The notes beneath the pieces are model-generated. The model saw only the letters and a program-made list of their open reading frames with translations, made no database searches and was not told the DNA's origin. This document shows, in pieces, positions 42,576 to 53,752 of a stretch of DNA of 64,000 nt. The DNA lies in the NCBI GenBank assembly GCA_963924555.1, contig OZ004588.1, positions 6,607,205-6,671,204 of the forward strand, given 5' to 3'. Position 1 is the first letter of the stretch, and each line of letters begins with the position of its first letter. Position numbers and translations under genes: made by a program. Origin of the DNA: Crambe crambe. Taxonomy: Eukaryota; Porifera; Demospongiae; Poecilosclerida; Crambeidae.

Positions 42576-45500
42576 GGTACCTATGATTCTTCCCAATGGA
42601 GGCTGGCAAGATGGGAAGGCACAGAGAAGATCAAGAAAGTTAGTCCTTTCCTCTATAAACAGGGAAGAGTACTCCATAGAACCTGCAGAAATAGCTATGT
42701 AAACTTGTGTGTGCATACCACAATCATAAGACAATTTCTTCCCTTTGTTCTTCTATTATAGCTATACATTTTAAAACTGCTATACATTATAAAGTCTGTG
42801 TTCACTTGATCCGTCGATCATTCATTACCGTATAGTGCGATATTTTCGTGGATAAAATTTTCGTGGATTTCGTGGTTTCGAAAAAATAATACACGAGAAT
42901 AAGGGAATTTATATGGTTCATACAATCATCAATATTTGCAAAATCACGAAAAATTTGACCCACGAAATTTTTTCGCTATAATTATAGCAATACCAAAGTA
43001 TCAAGTGATCACAGCATTGACTTGGTATTATGAAGAGCCAACTCATCTATAATTTTATTGCTTTCATTGCAGCTATATGTAATATTTGTGAGAGACCTTG
43101 TCTACTGGAGAGCTCCTGGAGTCTTCTTTCCTCTTTAGGGTTAGAGCAGAATGATGACAACAAACATAAATGTGCCTATGGCAAAAAAACAACAACAAAA
43201 TAAAACAAACAAACAAAAAAATTACAATGGAGACACATGCACACAATGAAAAACACCCAACCCAATCCTCCAAATAGCTTCATCCAACCCAAATAGCTTT
43301 TTACAAGACTGAAGTCTATTTGCATTCGCCTTCATTCACTATAACTGCTATAACTTTCTAGTTCAATGCATCAACAGAGAGCTGATTATCACTCTCTCTG
43401 CTGGTGTTTAAAATTTGAAATTTGGTTAAGAATTGAGAAAGTTATAGCAGTTATAGTGAATGATCATTAATGAGGGTCTTACCTTCTTTGGAACAGCTCT
43501 GAAGTCAGCACAGTAAGTAAAGAACTGTTTCACTGAGCAGGACTTGGGAATGTGCATAGGAAGAACAGGATCTGCAAACAAGTCATGAAATTTCATAACT
43601 ATAATAATTATGAGAGTTCCAAAACATTTGGCTACTCATAGCATCAGGGGTTAAATTTGGAGTAGATAGTCTGACCATTAATTTTTTATGACAAAAGTTT
43701 TGGAAAATCTGTCTCCCATAGCTCACTCATAATAATAATAATCTTACTTCGTTTAGTTGTTTCTGATAAAATGGAGAGATCCATCATATTATCTTCAACA
43801 AGCTTCAGTCTGTGCATGCATGGGTATGTTATGGAGCAGGAAAGTAAAAAAATAATCATCAACAAAGCAGAGTTTCACGCAAGACACAGAATAATACATT
43901 TATTATAGCTGCACTAGCTACAATGAACTTATCGCTGATCCTTCATTGTATTGTACGTTGATTATGCATTTAAAGGTTCCCCCAAAATTTATACTTTTTC
44001 ATCTTTTATCATGGTATCATCTAATTCCCAATAACTCGATCTCAATTCCCAAGGACAGATGTGCACTGTTTACAAAATCAAGTACTATGTATGTATTATA
44101 AAGCATGATGTTGTCCAAATTTGAAGTCATTATATCCAAATGAAGATGAAAATTGCAGTTTGCACACTACTGATAGCTAATTATCATCAATGATGGATAA
44201 TCAAAAACTATATTAAGTCACTCATCATAATTATCATCCTTTTCTAATTCTTTATCATAACTCTGTTGATTCCCAAGGATACTATTTACCAAAAGTAACA
44301 AAATCAGGTATTATAATACTGTAAAAAGAAGTTGAAGGGACGAATTCAAATGAAGATGAAGGTCGTTGTGTGTCTATTCTTGCATGCTCTGCTGATATCA
44401 TCAAATCATGGATCTTACTGTACAATCAATTCAAGTGAAAACTTGAACGATATCAATTTTCAAACTTGTAATGAAGTATTTTTTGATATTGAGCATCTTG
44501 AAGTCAATAGGACTATCAGTGCTACATCTATTACCGGCAACATTGTATTGAAAGGACATCAAAATCATACCAAGATGTTCTGCTCAACTGGAGCTGGTTT
44601 TAAATTTGATCACATCAACGACTTAAGCATACTCGATGTGGAAGTTATCAACTGTGGCACTTTACATAGCTATGGCTTCGAACAAATTGAGTTCAGAGCT
44701 GCAATCTTTGTGCTTCATAGCAGGAACGTGACTATTCTGAATTCTAGTTTCAGCGAATCAGATGGCTCAGGACTGGTGCTGATTAATAACCACATGGTTC
44801 AAATTGAAGACAGCACCTTCACTGGTGGAATATCCAACACCAAAGCAGCTATTCTTGGAGGAGGAGGGATATTTGCTGCATTAGATTGCAAATCGATACC
44901 AGGGAATCTTACCGGTTACCCTAAAAGATACATTTACTGTGACAATTCAACGCTTCTTATCGATGGCTGCCACTTTATTGACAATCATGTAGAAGAAGTG
45001 CCATTCATCTCCACATTTAGCAGTTTGAGGGGCACTGATAACACAATGACTGGATGGAGAGGAGGAGGAGGTGGAGTCAGTTTTATCATACAAGACTCTT
45101 CAGGAAATCATGTGTCAATCAGAGACTCTATGTTTAGGAACAATTCAGCCGAATATGGTGGAGGTCTAAGAGTTCTCTTTTGCCACCAAGCAAGGAACAA
45201 TAATATAAGTCTACAGCACTCTTGTTTTGATCATAATAAAGGTCACAGAGGGGGTGGTTTTCTTATAGAAATAGTCGGCCTTGATGTAATCCGAAATTCA
45301 ATTGAAGTCAATTTTTTGACATTAATGAACAATGAAGCCCACCATGGTGGTGGCAGTATGCTCTACACGTACCTTTGGTCGATGAAAAAAGAAAATGTCA
45401 TAAAGTTCTCAAATTGCACCTGGGAAGGTAACAGAGCTCATCATGGAGCTGCCTTCTATGTCCAACCACCACTAAGAAATGTCAACATAATACCCCACCT

Positions 45501-48500
45501 GATGTTTGATACCTGCTCATTCAAGTCCAACCAAATAGAGAATGATGATTCCAGCAGTGTCGAAAAAATAGGAGAAGGCATCGTCATGGTGACTGGATAC
45601 AGTCTCATTTTCAAGGGAAACACCACATTTAGTCACAATCGAAACGGTTCATGTCTGCATGCTACTTCAAGTACTGTACACTTCGAGAGTGGTACTCACA
45701 CTCTGTTTTACGACAACACAGCTATAAATGGAGCAGGAATGGCTCTGTATGGTTACTCTTCAATCATTGCAGATGACTTAGCACATGTAACGTTTTGCAA
45801 TAATTCTGTGATGGATAAAGGAGCAGCTCTGTATTATTTTTCTACTGATATTCATTCACACTCTGAAACTTGCTTTATTCAGCGATATAACATCACTTCA
45901 GGGAAAAAAATCATTTATAATTTCTTCGGAAACAAGGCAGACCATGCGTATGATGATGGGGAAAAGACACTGAATGACTCCATTTATACCACCTCTTTAA
46001 TGTCATGTCAATTACAATCAAATGACAGCCAGTACAATGTCAACAATGTAGGAGAGTTTAGATACTATAATACATGCGAGATATGCATGATTCTGAGCCC
46101 AAATCTGACAAACAGCACAGGTAACTGCTCATACGAGTATGATACTCCTGAAATATCAAACGGTGGAGACATAGAATTCAATGAAACAGTTATTCATTTT
46201 GTACCTGGACATAAATTCAAACTAACCATACAGAAAAGCACAGCCTTGTATAGAGTATTACTAAGAAACAATGATGGTAATATTGTTCTCCCAATGGAGT
46301 ATAAAATCATTTCTGAGTATTTATCCTTACGTGGATGCCCTGAGGACACAGGATCGGTGACTCTGTTTGAATATGGTATGCATAGGCATTCAATGTCTTT
46401 TCAGGTGGAAGCTCGACATTGTCCACCCCTTTACAAGATGGAGAATAAATCATGTGTCTGTCATAGCACTGAAGATATCAATTTCGTGGAGTTCCATAAA
46501 TGTGATAACATCGAGCATCAAGCAAGCATTAGACTAGGATACTGGATTGGCATGGTTGAAAATGATACAAGTTCTAAGCGAATGAATGAATGCAAAGAGA
46601 ATCTTTATACTATGCTTACCAGCTACTGTCCGTTTGGATATTGTTCGTTGAAGACAGATAATGATGGTTACATAAAGCTGCCTGACACAAATGACAAAGG
46701 TCGTCTGGACGAAGCCGTATGTAATTCTCGACAGGGAACTCTATGTGGTCAATGCAAAGAGAACACTTCAGTCTACTTTCACAGCGAGTGGCTTAAATGT
46801 GACAAAAACGACTTGTGTTATCTTGGACCTCTATTCTACCTTCTCTCCGAAATCTTACCACTCACTCTGCTCTTTCTTTTCATTATATTTTCCAACATTA
46901 GCTTCACATCTGGAAATTTGAACGGTTTCATATTCTTTGCTCAAGTGTATGACTCAATAACAAATGTGGGTGCTAGTTTCATAGCAAAGGAAGATACCTA
47001 CAGCAAATTCAGCATCATACATCGAGTTGTTTATAAACTCTTCAATTTCGATTTCTTCAACATTGAAAATGAATTCACCTTCTGCCTTTGGAAAACTCCA
47101 TCAACATTGAACATCTTAGTGATCAAATACTTAACTGGAATATACGCTCTGGTGCTCATTCTCAGCACAATTTGGCTCCTTGGATTTTGCAGCAAGTTCA
47201 AATCCATGAAGATACTAAGACGTCAAAAGTATTCAACCATTCACGGCATATCTGCTTTCCTGGTCATGACTTACTCCCAATTGTTGAAAATCTCATTTTT
47301 AATACTCTATCCGATCACAATTCACAGGGCAATAAAAGGACTTGGAGAATATAAAGATGTTGTTTTTGTACAAGGAGACATAGAATACATGAGCAAAGAA
47401 CATCTTCCATATGCTCTTCCAGCAATAGCTTCCATCTCTCTTGCTATCATCCTTCCTCTTTTGCTAATATCCTACCCATTATGCAATAAAGTGACTGCAT
47501 ATTTTGGAATTGAAGGAAACTGCATCATCAAATTCATATCAAAATTAATACCTATAATCAAATTGAAGCCATTTCTTGACAGCTTCCAAGGAACGTTCAA
47601 AGATGAATTCCGTTTCTTCGCTGGTCTCTACTTTGTCTACCGTGCAGCTATTCTCATGTCCAGATTAATTGACGAAGCTATGAACATCTATGTGATAATA
47701 CAGCTTCTCTTGATGACAATCCTGGTTCTACACACAGTCACTTTCCCTTACCAAAAAAAGGTACACAACATTATCGATTTGTTTGTTTTTGCCAACTTAT
47801 CTATCATCAATATTTTGAAGTTGCTGAACTTTTCCTATGCACAAAATGGTAAGAGATCCAAAGATAGTGCTCATGTCATTCACTTGATGCAGTTATTCTT
47901 CATCTATCTTCCCCTTGTTGTCCTGTTCTTCTCCTGCATTCACACACTCTTTTGGAAGCTTAAAATTTCATCGAGACTGAAGAAAATGATGGGACGTGAA
48001 GAAAGGCTTGTTGACAGTGACTACAACGATGATGAACTCCCAATGGAGAGAGGATTCTCATCAGAAAGTTACCGCAAAGTAAACGAAAGACAGCTAAAAA
48101 TATTCAGCTAGCTAATAATTTTTGTCAATTAAAGTTTGTCTGTTTTAGTAAAAGCTAGCTACTAGCCACCTCATTGAGCATTTCTTTCTTTTTGGAGTTA
48201 AAGGTTCATAGTGTAAATATTTATGCATGAACTCCATTATTCATTTACATTATACTAGGGAAAATGCAAAGCATTGTGGCGAGTGCAGCTTTAGCCTATG
48301 ATGTCACCTAATCACAAAGGACGGAACCGGAAAAATGTACATAATATACATAATACAATATACAGCACTCCTCATTCGACCCCACTTCGCTCACAATAAA
48401 AAAGGATTCTAGGAAAGTTCATGAACAAGTGAGCGCTTAATTTCAATAACCACACCCACTTTATCCAAGTACTTAACCCAAAGTCATACCAGTCACTCTG

Positions 48501-51500
48501 GCTGGCAACACAGGATGTTAATTGACAAAATTAATGTTGCTATGACTGTGGTTTGATATGAGATCAAGACTTCCTATTTTGGAAATTGCATTGTAGTGTG
48601 CCAGTGCCTTAGCCTCGTTCCCAGGCCTTCCTCTCTCACGTACCGCACGGGAGGAAGAGAAGAAGAAAAAGAAGAAAAATAAGCGAGAGGAAGGCCTGGT
48701 ACATCTTATCACGTGAGTGACGTCACAAACAGCGTGATATTTAATGAGCGTGGGCGATGTACAAGCTAACTCATGACGTCAGAAAACAAGCGCCCACGCG
48801 ATCTCTTCCGCAGGATCTAGGAAGGACTGAAGCGATTTAGATCGAGCAGACTTTAGACTTCTACACGAGATAGATAGCTGATTTTAGCTGATTTAAGTAC
48901 ACAGTCCCAGCTTTTTTGTTACGTAGCTAACTAGTAGTAGCTAGATAGTTAGCTCAATACTCTTGGGTCTACTCCTGATCTTAGATGTCACAGACTGCTC
49001 CAGTATAGGCCTAGGACAAACTGAAGCATTCAAACTTACGATCGCAAAGACGGTCTGATCTGTTTGATGGTCCTGTCAGAAGGCGTAGGCATGGTCATGC
49101 TGCAGAGTAAAACATGCCCACGCGCAATTAAAGTCCTCTCTACCTCCTCTCTACCCTTGACGTCACTCACGTGATAAGATGTGCCAGGCCTTCCTCTCGC
49201 TTATTTTTCTTCTTTTTCTTCTTCTCTTCCTCCCGTGCGGTACGTGAGAGAGGAAGGCCTGGGAACGAGGCTACCAGTGCCTGGTACAGGGCTTTGCAGA
49301 ATCTTTGCAACAGCTGAAGACCCTTGACCTTCCTTATTTGGAAGTAGTAGCTGAGTAGAACAATAGGCCTGGACCACAGCAGTATAGCTCCATCACAACA
49401 ATTTGAGCATATTCTTGTTGAAAAGATTCTGCAAAACCCTTCACTCCCCTCAATTACGTAAGGTGATGTCATAAATTAAAATAACATAGGGTACATGTCT
49501 GACCAGATTATGACCAATCTTTCATCTCTATCCGATGCATGCACTGTGTACCTCTGAAGTAGCCACAATGTCTCGTCTGCTGCATTGCCACACACAAAGC
49601 CAAAAGCATCTCCAGGTTCATACTGTACACCAGGCACCTGCAGTGTTCATAGAGACAATGATAAGCACTATAGTGGTGTCTAACCTAAAACTTGTCATCT
49701 GCTAGGATACCTTTATCTATGTAGGTATGTAGCTAGGCTTATGGTATCTGTATTATAGTGTTAGAAGCAGCTGCTTATACAGCTATAATATTATTTACTC
49801 AAATTACAACACAGTAATTGGTCTTTCTCTTACCATCAATTCCACTTCCAAAGTCCTCTTCTTTGATCCTTCCTTAGTTAGAAGGCGTGACCCTAAAATA
49901 GTCGCCATGGAAACAGGAGGGGTATTGATACCATGACGTATGCTTGAATGAGGGAAGTCAGGTACTCCTTTGTCTCCGATCTGTGCATGGAAACACACCA
50001 AATAACACTACAAGACAACGAGGCTCATTATAGCTAATGGTGACCTTTCTCAATTCAACTTTCACATAAGCTGCTGAAAGAGATGGTAGAGTAAAATATG
50101 TATCAATGGGGCTTGAAGAAGTTCTAAGTTTAGTCATTTCAGTTCGATCATCTGAAATGCCAGTGCCAGTTATAGGCACTTGACCTTTGACCTGGAATTC
50201 ACCAGGAGTCTCATGACCACCACAATCAATATTATCAGAAGAGCTTGATGATGCGGTGATGTTCACACTTTCTTCGAAGTTTGAAGCAAGTACATCTGTC
50301 GAATCAGCTTCAATCCGGCCACTCCTACCACCCAGAGGTGCTTTCCCAGTTTCGATTTTGTCGATTTTTGGAGAAGTGTCACCAGTGATGATGGCCTGGC
50401 CAAGTTCGGTACCACATTCAGGACTATCATTAGGGTTGGATCCCAATGTAAGCACTTGCATCAGAGGATCCCATAAACCTTCAATCCATGGCTCTACCAC
50501 AATGTCCAACCTATACAGAGACATTATTTCAATGTGAATTTTATGAAATGCTAACCACTTCTCTAATAAGGATATCCATTGCAACATAATTCACCTCTTG
50601 TAATAATTGACAGCTCTCAAATCAGGACACTTCTCTTATCAGGACACTCTCTAGTCCCACATTATTATAATTAGGGTGTGTAGTTTACAAGGGGTATATG
50701 ATAATTAATTTTGTTCAAAGGTGGTTTTTTTATGCAGTTGCCTACTCGAGTAAATACGGGAATGCAGGTGTATTGACTTACCCTACGCCATCATCAGCGT
50801 ATCCAGGGGGATAGAAATGGCGGGCTCCTAACTCCAGCAGTCTCTTGTTTAGTTTCTTCCCCATGTTGCAGAAGTTGGAATAGTTAGTGTCCCCTAAGCC
50901 TACAAGCATGGTGGTGACACTGTTGTAAGTATACAGGATTGGTGACAAGACTACTTATGGAAGCTTTAAGCCATGCTTTGATGGAATGGAATTATCTCAA
51001 ACTTTTTGTCATGTGGCTGGACTATCTCCATATTAAATTTCAGCCCCAAGATTATTAGAAGAAATCCAGTATCTAATATTAATTTTAACCTGAGACTATC
51101 AAATTGCAGTTAGTACATGCAGTACCTAGTAATGCAAAATTACAGCTGGCCAAGTGGTTGCTAGGTAGCGTTTTCTTCTTTAACTTCCTCCAGAATTTGA
51201 TGACATTGTCAGGAGGGTCTCCATCCCCCGTTGTGCTTACCACCACAACAAATACTTGCTCCTTCTCCAAACAAAACTAAAAAAATTATTAATGTGTGGC
51301 AACCTTATCACAACAAAAGCTAAATTACTAGCTAGTCCATAGAGAAAACTAGAGGTCAGAGTTCAATGCCCTGTTGTAAAGTGTCTGGTTGAAGCATAAT
51401 GACCAGGGGACATTGGTCTAGGTGCACAACCTGGTAAGGATCATTAATTTTAACACCTGTAATTTCACGTGCACATACAAGTTATATCGATATCCAGCAG

Positions 51501-52002
51501 GATCGAATTAACTGATAGCCTTGGAGGCAAGAAAAACAGGCATTCAAGTCACCAAGAAAGCATTCTTTTATGCTATCAGTGGCTTCAAGAAAACATAAGT
51601 ATGTAATAAGCACGTAAGTTTTCAAAATTTTTGGCCCCAGTCATATCTTCTATCATGAATCCTGCTTAATCCCTTGCTGCACATGCACAACGGGGCAAAA
51701 AAAAATCTTGTTGAATCAGCAGATTATTTTTGACCCTTTACCAACCCAAGGGATTGGCCTCTATGGGCATGGTTTGACATCTAACAATGTTCTAGAGTTA
51801 ATCATAAAGAAGTCATCTATAAGCAAGATCATAGGCAACTGTGTGTGTGTCTATTGCTTGCCTCTTTCTCGGATTTATCCAAACAGTGTAAATCTGCTTC
51901 CAAGCCTTTCCTGAGGGAATAGTCTCTAATCTGCTCTGCTATAGCTTGGGCCTGGCCTGTCTGGGATCCATAGAGAAGTAGAAACTTCTTATTCAAATCC
52001 AT
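40871..52002 (-). CDS. MTRR: Methionine synthase reductase, complete 15-exon gene
   Basis: Exons (minus strand): 52002-51862, 51276-51126, 50899-50782, 50510-50045, 49980-49834, 49637-49552, 43809-43748, 43571-43483, 43175-43097, 42682-42581, 42460-42418, 42354-42189, 42114-41897, 41497-41183, 41033-40871. They join in phase to 781 residues (human about 700). The enzyme reduces cob(II)alamin on methionine synthase, passing electrons NADPH-FAD-FMN. The FMN flavodoxin domain is residues 4-155 ([38 protein letters not shown]). A disordered linker follows (160-300). The FAD part has YEPGDAF, FPSCQPP and [10 protein letters not shown]. The NADPH part has [24 protein letters not shown] and [13 protein letters not shown]. 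The C-terminus is DAWS with the stacking Trp. Exon 14 adds a Pro-rich insert of about 55 residues. Intron 1 uses a GC donor. The match to MTRR rather than P450 reductase rests on [24 protein letters not shown] and NPFHLPDD. Confidence 0.93.
42511..42572. repeat. (GA)n microsatellite in MTRR intron 10
   Basis: About 31 GA dinucleotides only a few bases downstream of the exon 10 donor. Confidence 0.95.
42835..42985. mobile_element. MITE-like element in MTRR intron 9
   Basis: TATAGTGCGATATTTTCGTGG at the left is loosely mirrored by CCACGAAATTTTTTCGCTATA at the right, with several TTTCGTGG and CACGAAA strings between. No target duplication was resolved. Confidence 0.5.
43335..43464. mobile_element. 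Foldback MITE in MTRR intron 8
   Basis: ATTCACTATAACTGCTATAA and CTTTCT are mirrored by AGAAAGTTATAGCAGTTATA and GTGAAT. The arms are about 27 bp. A half copy sits at 26870-26935. Confidence 0.75.
44350..48111 (+). CDS. Beta-helix ectodomain multi-pass membrane protein, nested in an MTRR intron
   Basis: A single exon of 1253 residues. The start is the ATG at 44350; the codon six in-frame positions earlier is TTG, so it is not used. Residues 1-24 are a signal peptide ([20 protein letters not shown]). Residues 50-560 form a right-handed beta-helix-like region with Gly-rich turns ([45 protein letters not shown]) and many N-glycosylation sites. A Cys-rich juxtamembrane part (690-825) includes RQGTLCGQC. 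About eight or nine hydrophobic helices follow between 824 and 1202 ([62 protein letters not shown]), then a cytosolic tail of about 50 residues with Ser/Glu/Asp. I have seen this domain layout in uncharacterised sponge and cnidarian proteins. Ligand and function are unknown; a receptor-like role is inferred. ATTAAA at 48127 may be its polyadenylation signal. Confidence 0.85.
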   Translation: MKMKVVVCLFLHALLISSNHGSYCTINSSENLNDINFQTCNEVFFDIEHLEVNRTISATSITGNIVLKGHQNHTKMFCSTGAGFKFDHINDLSILDVEVINCGTLHSYGFEQIEFRAAIFVLHSRNVTILNSSFSESDGSGLVLINNHMVQIEDSTFTGGISNTKAAILGGGGIFAALDCKSIPGNLTGYPKRYIYCDNSTLLIDGCHFIDNHVEEVPFISTFSSLRGTDNTMTGWRGGGGGVSFIIQDSSGNHVSIRDSMFRNNSAEYGGGLRVLFCHQARNNNISLQHSCFDHNKGHRGGGFLIEIVGLDVIRNSIEVNFLTLMNNEAHHGGGSMLYTYLWSMKKENVIKFSNCTWEGNRAHHGAAFYVQPPLRNVNIIPHLMFDTCSFKSNQIENDDSSSVEKIGEGIVMVTGYSLIFKGNTTFSHNRNGSCLHATSSTVHFESGTHTLFYDNTAINGAGMALYGYSSIIADDLAHVTFCNNSVMDKGAALYYFSTDIHSHSETCFIQRYNITSGKKIIYNFFGNKADHAYDDGEKTLNDSIYTTSLMSCQLQSNDSQYNVNNVGEFRYYNTCEICMILSPNLTNSTGNCSYEYDTPEISNGGDIEFNETVIHFVPGHKFKLTIQKSTALYRVLLRNNDGNIVLPMEYKIISEYLSLRGCPEDTGSVTLFEYGMHRHSMSFQVEARHCPPLYKMENKSCVCHSTEDINFVEFHKCDNIEHQASIRLGYWIGMVENDTSSKRMNECKENLYTMLTSYCPFGYCSLKTDNDGYIKLPDTNDKGRLDEAVCNSRQGTLCGQCKENTSVYFHSEWLKCDKNDLCYLGPLFYLLSEILPLTLLFLFIIFSNISFTSGNLNGFIFFAQVYDSITNVGASFIAKEDTYSKFSIIHRVVYKLFNFDFFNIENEFTFCLWKTPSTLNILVIKYLTGIYALVLILSTIWLLGFCSKFKSMKILRRQKYSTIHGISAFLVMTYSQLLKISFLILYPITIHRAIKGLGEYKDVVFVQGDIEYMSKEHLPYALPAIASISLAIILPLLLISYPLCNKVTAYFGIEGNCIIKFISKLIPIIKLKPFLDSFQGTFKDEFRFFAGLYFVYRAAILMSRLIDEAMNIYVIIQLLLMTILVLHTVTFPYQKKVHNIIDLFVFANLSIINILKLLNFSYAQNGKRSKDSAHVIHLMQLFFIYLPLVVLFFSCIHTLFWKLKISSRLKKMMGREERLVDSDYNDDELPMERGFSSESYRKVNERQLKIFS
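48610..49273. mobile_element. Mutator-like foldback element, TAGCCTCGT family, perfect 9-bp target duplication
   Basis: TAGCCTCGTTCCCAGGCC, CTTCCTCTCTCACGTACCGC, a purine-rich stretch and CACGTGAGTGACGTCA form arms of about 115 bp, mirrored at 49155-49273. CCAGTGCCT flanks both ends (48601-48609 and 49274-49282). It lies in the same MTRR intron as the nested gene. The 430-bp interior has no ORF. Confidence 0.9.
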
Positions 52003-52140
52003 AATAGAGCAAAATGCCGGTTTCGCGCGCGCTCATAATTTCGCGCGCGCGACCGAGCATGTATAGTATATCATGTGCGCATGCGCAAGCCCTTACCCTG
52101 TATGCATAATATGGTCGCCTCCCAACTCTCCCCTCTCTAG
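52003..52140 (-). promoter_or_regulatory. CpG-rich MTRR promoter with NRF1-type site
   Basis: GCGCGCGCGA and CGCGCGCGAAA strings lie just upstream of the MTRR ATG in an otherwise AT-rich window. TGCGCATGCGCA (52076-52087) matches the palindromic NRF1 consensus about 75 bp upstream of the start codon. There is no TATA box, which suits a housekeeping gene. Confidence 0.5.
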
Positions 52141-52269
52141 CTCTAGACGGGGTACTCCGACTAACTGACTTGTTTGTTTGTCTGTTTTGGTTTATTTGTC
52201 TTAAATTGTGTATTCTTTGTATAGTAAACTACATGGACGATTACATAGCTAATCTGTATGTATACACAG

Positions 52270-52340
52270 AAGTGCTAGTCACTTAATGGAAATATTTTTG
52301 TCCCCTCTCTGCCTTAGCTTGCATTTGGCTGCTGCAGGTT

Positions 52341-52375
<35 letters not shown>

Positions 52376-52500
52376 AACAAACAAACAAACAAACAAACAA
52401 ACAAAAAATAAACTGGTAGCTATTATGTATATTGTAAGCATTTACCATGGAGGCTGTTACCTGTAATTTGCCCTGGGCTCAGGTGATAACAGCCCTCAAA
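52270..52500 (-). repeat. Partial copy of the 59600-61030 repeat, with (CAA)n/(CAAA)n
   Basis: In reverse complement GAGGGCTGTTATCACCTGAG, CCCAGGGCAAA, the GTT/TTTG microsatellite and CACTAAGTGAC-like strings match 60410-60625. The microsatellite spans 52337-52405. Confidence 0.75.
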
Positions 52501-52982
52501 CAATTTTAGGTATACTCCTGAGCATCAGGCATGATCCTAGAATTTTCAGGTATATTAGCTATAATGTGTTACCAAATAATAAACGCTAAAAGCAAGTTAT
52601 CTCATGAACCATATTTATTTAAAGCATAATAGCTAGCTATATGACATTATACATGGCTGAACAATATTTAGGCTGAGCAGTGTTGATTTTTCAGAATTAT
52701 GGACACGATCTAGAACATGATGATGGGGTCAAACAGGCATATTAAAAAATTACCTTGGGGAATTGCTCAGAACCATAAAAGACTGATGCCTAGCTAGCAT
52801 GACCCATGCCTATTATACCTAGCTACTTCAACAAGAGTAGCTAGCTACAAACACTGCAGTGTGTTTTAATACCTGCAAATATTAGCACACACTAAACTGC
52901 TAACTTTAGTACCCTAATTGAGGTTATCTTGTGCCATCTTCTTTTACTTATATTCCAGCCAAACCCAAACCTTTCCCCCCTA
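52501..52982. other. Spacer, no gene
   Basis: 52900-52975 (TACCCTAATTGAGG, TTGTGCCATCTTCTTTTACTT, ATTCCAGCCAAACCC) is the inverse of a fragment at 57545-57640. Otherwise AT-rich. Confidence 0.5.
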
Positions 52983-53374
52983 TAGACCATTTTTTGTCAG
53001 GGGTGTGACTCGTAAGCTCACATGATAGACCCACCCATGCGATTAGCCAGGGCGCGCTTGTCGCATGCGTAGCCAAACGAACATGGCAGCTAATTTTTTT
53101 TTTTTTTTTCAGAGAGCAAGCTATAGATGCCTGTATCAGAGCATTTTACGCAGAACTCAACTTTGTCATTAGACTTGCTTGATCCATGGTACCTGGAGCT
53201 ATGTGGATTTAAGTGGCCAAGCATCCAGTTTAGAAATTCTAGAATCTGTCCTTTTTCTTTACTGTACCGCTTAGACATTCTTCAATACAGCTAGCCAGCT
53301 TCGAAGCTTCTGCCCTACATAAGAACAATTTGTAGGTAAGGATCATCATACCTTCTACAGTAAAAAATGGTCTA
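52983..53374. mobile_element. Tc1/mariner-like non-autonomous element with TA target duplication
   Basis: TAGACCATTTTTT at the left and AAAAAATGGTCTA at the right, with TA immediately outside both ends (52981-52982 and 53375-53376). 392 bp. A T tract at 53093-53111 and short minus-strand frames inside are not recognisable as transposase. Confidence 0.65.
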
Positions 53375-53376
53375 TA

Positions 53377-53752
53377 GTAATTTAATTGTGATGCCATGCC
53401 CCTTCTTTCTAACATGCTTCCTCTATAGGTACTTGCTTTCAAGCTTAGAGTACTACATGTGTCCTCTTCCCCAGACCGAACACTTAATTGTAGCTAGAGT
53501 AGGGTATGTGTGGGTATTATGAGACACCTAACTATTTTTCCTTGGCATTTCAACAAAAATCACCCTATTGATCTGAAACTTTACAGTGAGATAAGACAAA
53601 GCAAGTAGTTATATAAAAAATATTTGAAGTTGATTGAAACCACAATGTTTACATTTGACAGCCACAAAAGTGCACACAACAAAATGAGGTAATATGGGAC
53701 AGATGTCTTATTATGGGACAAGTAAAAACAGCAATTTAAAGGGTTTGAGAGT
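53377..53752. other. Spacer, no gene
   Basis: 53410-53500 is a dispersed fragment shared with 16165-16260. Nothing else supported. Confidence 0.45.

Noticed and set aside
44332-44349. Upstream start six codons before the beta-helix gene ATG
   Set aside because: The codon at 44332 is TTG. The first ATG is at 44350 and leads straight into a signal peptide.
53090-53280. Minus-strand 62-residue frame ending in oligo-Lys as a processed retrocopy
   Set aside because: The oligo-Lys is an A tract and the frame lies wholly inside an element with its own inverted ends and TA duplication; no similarity was recognised.
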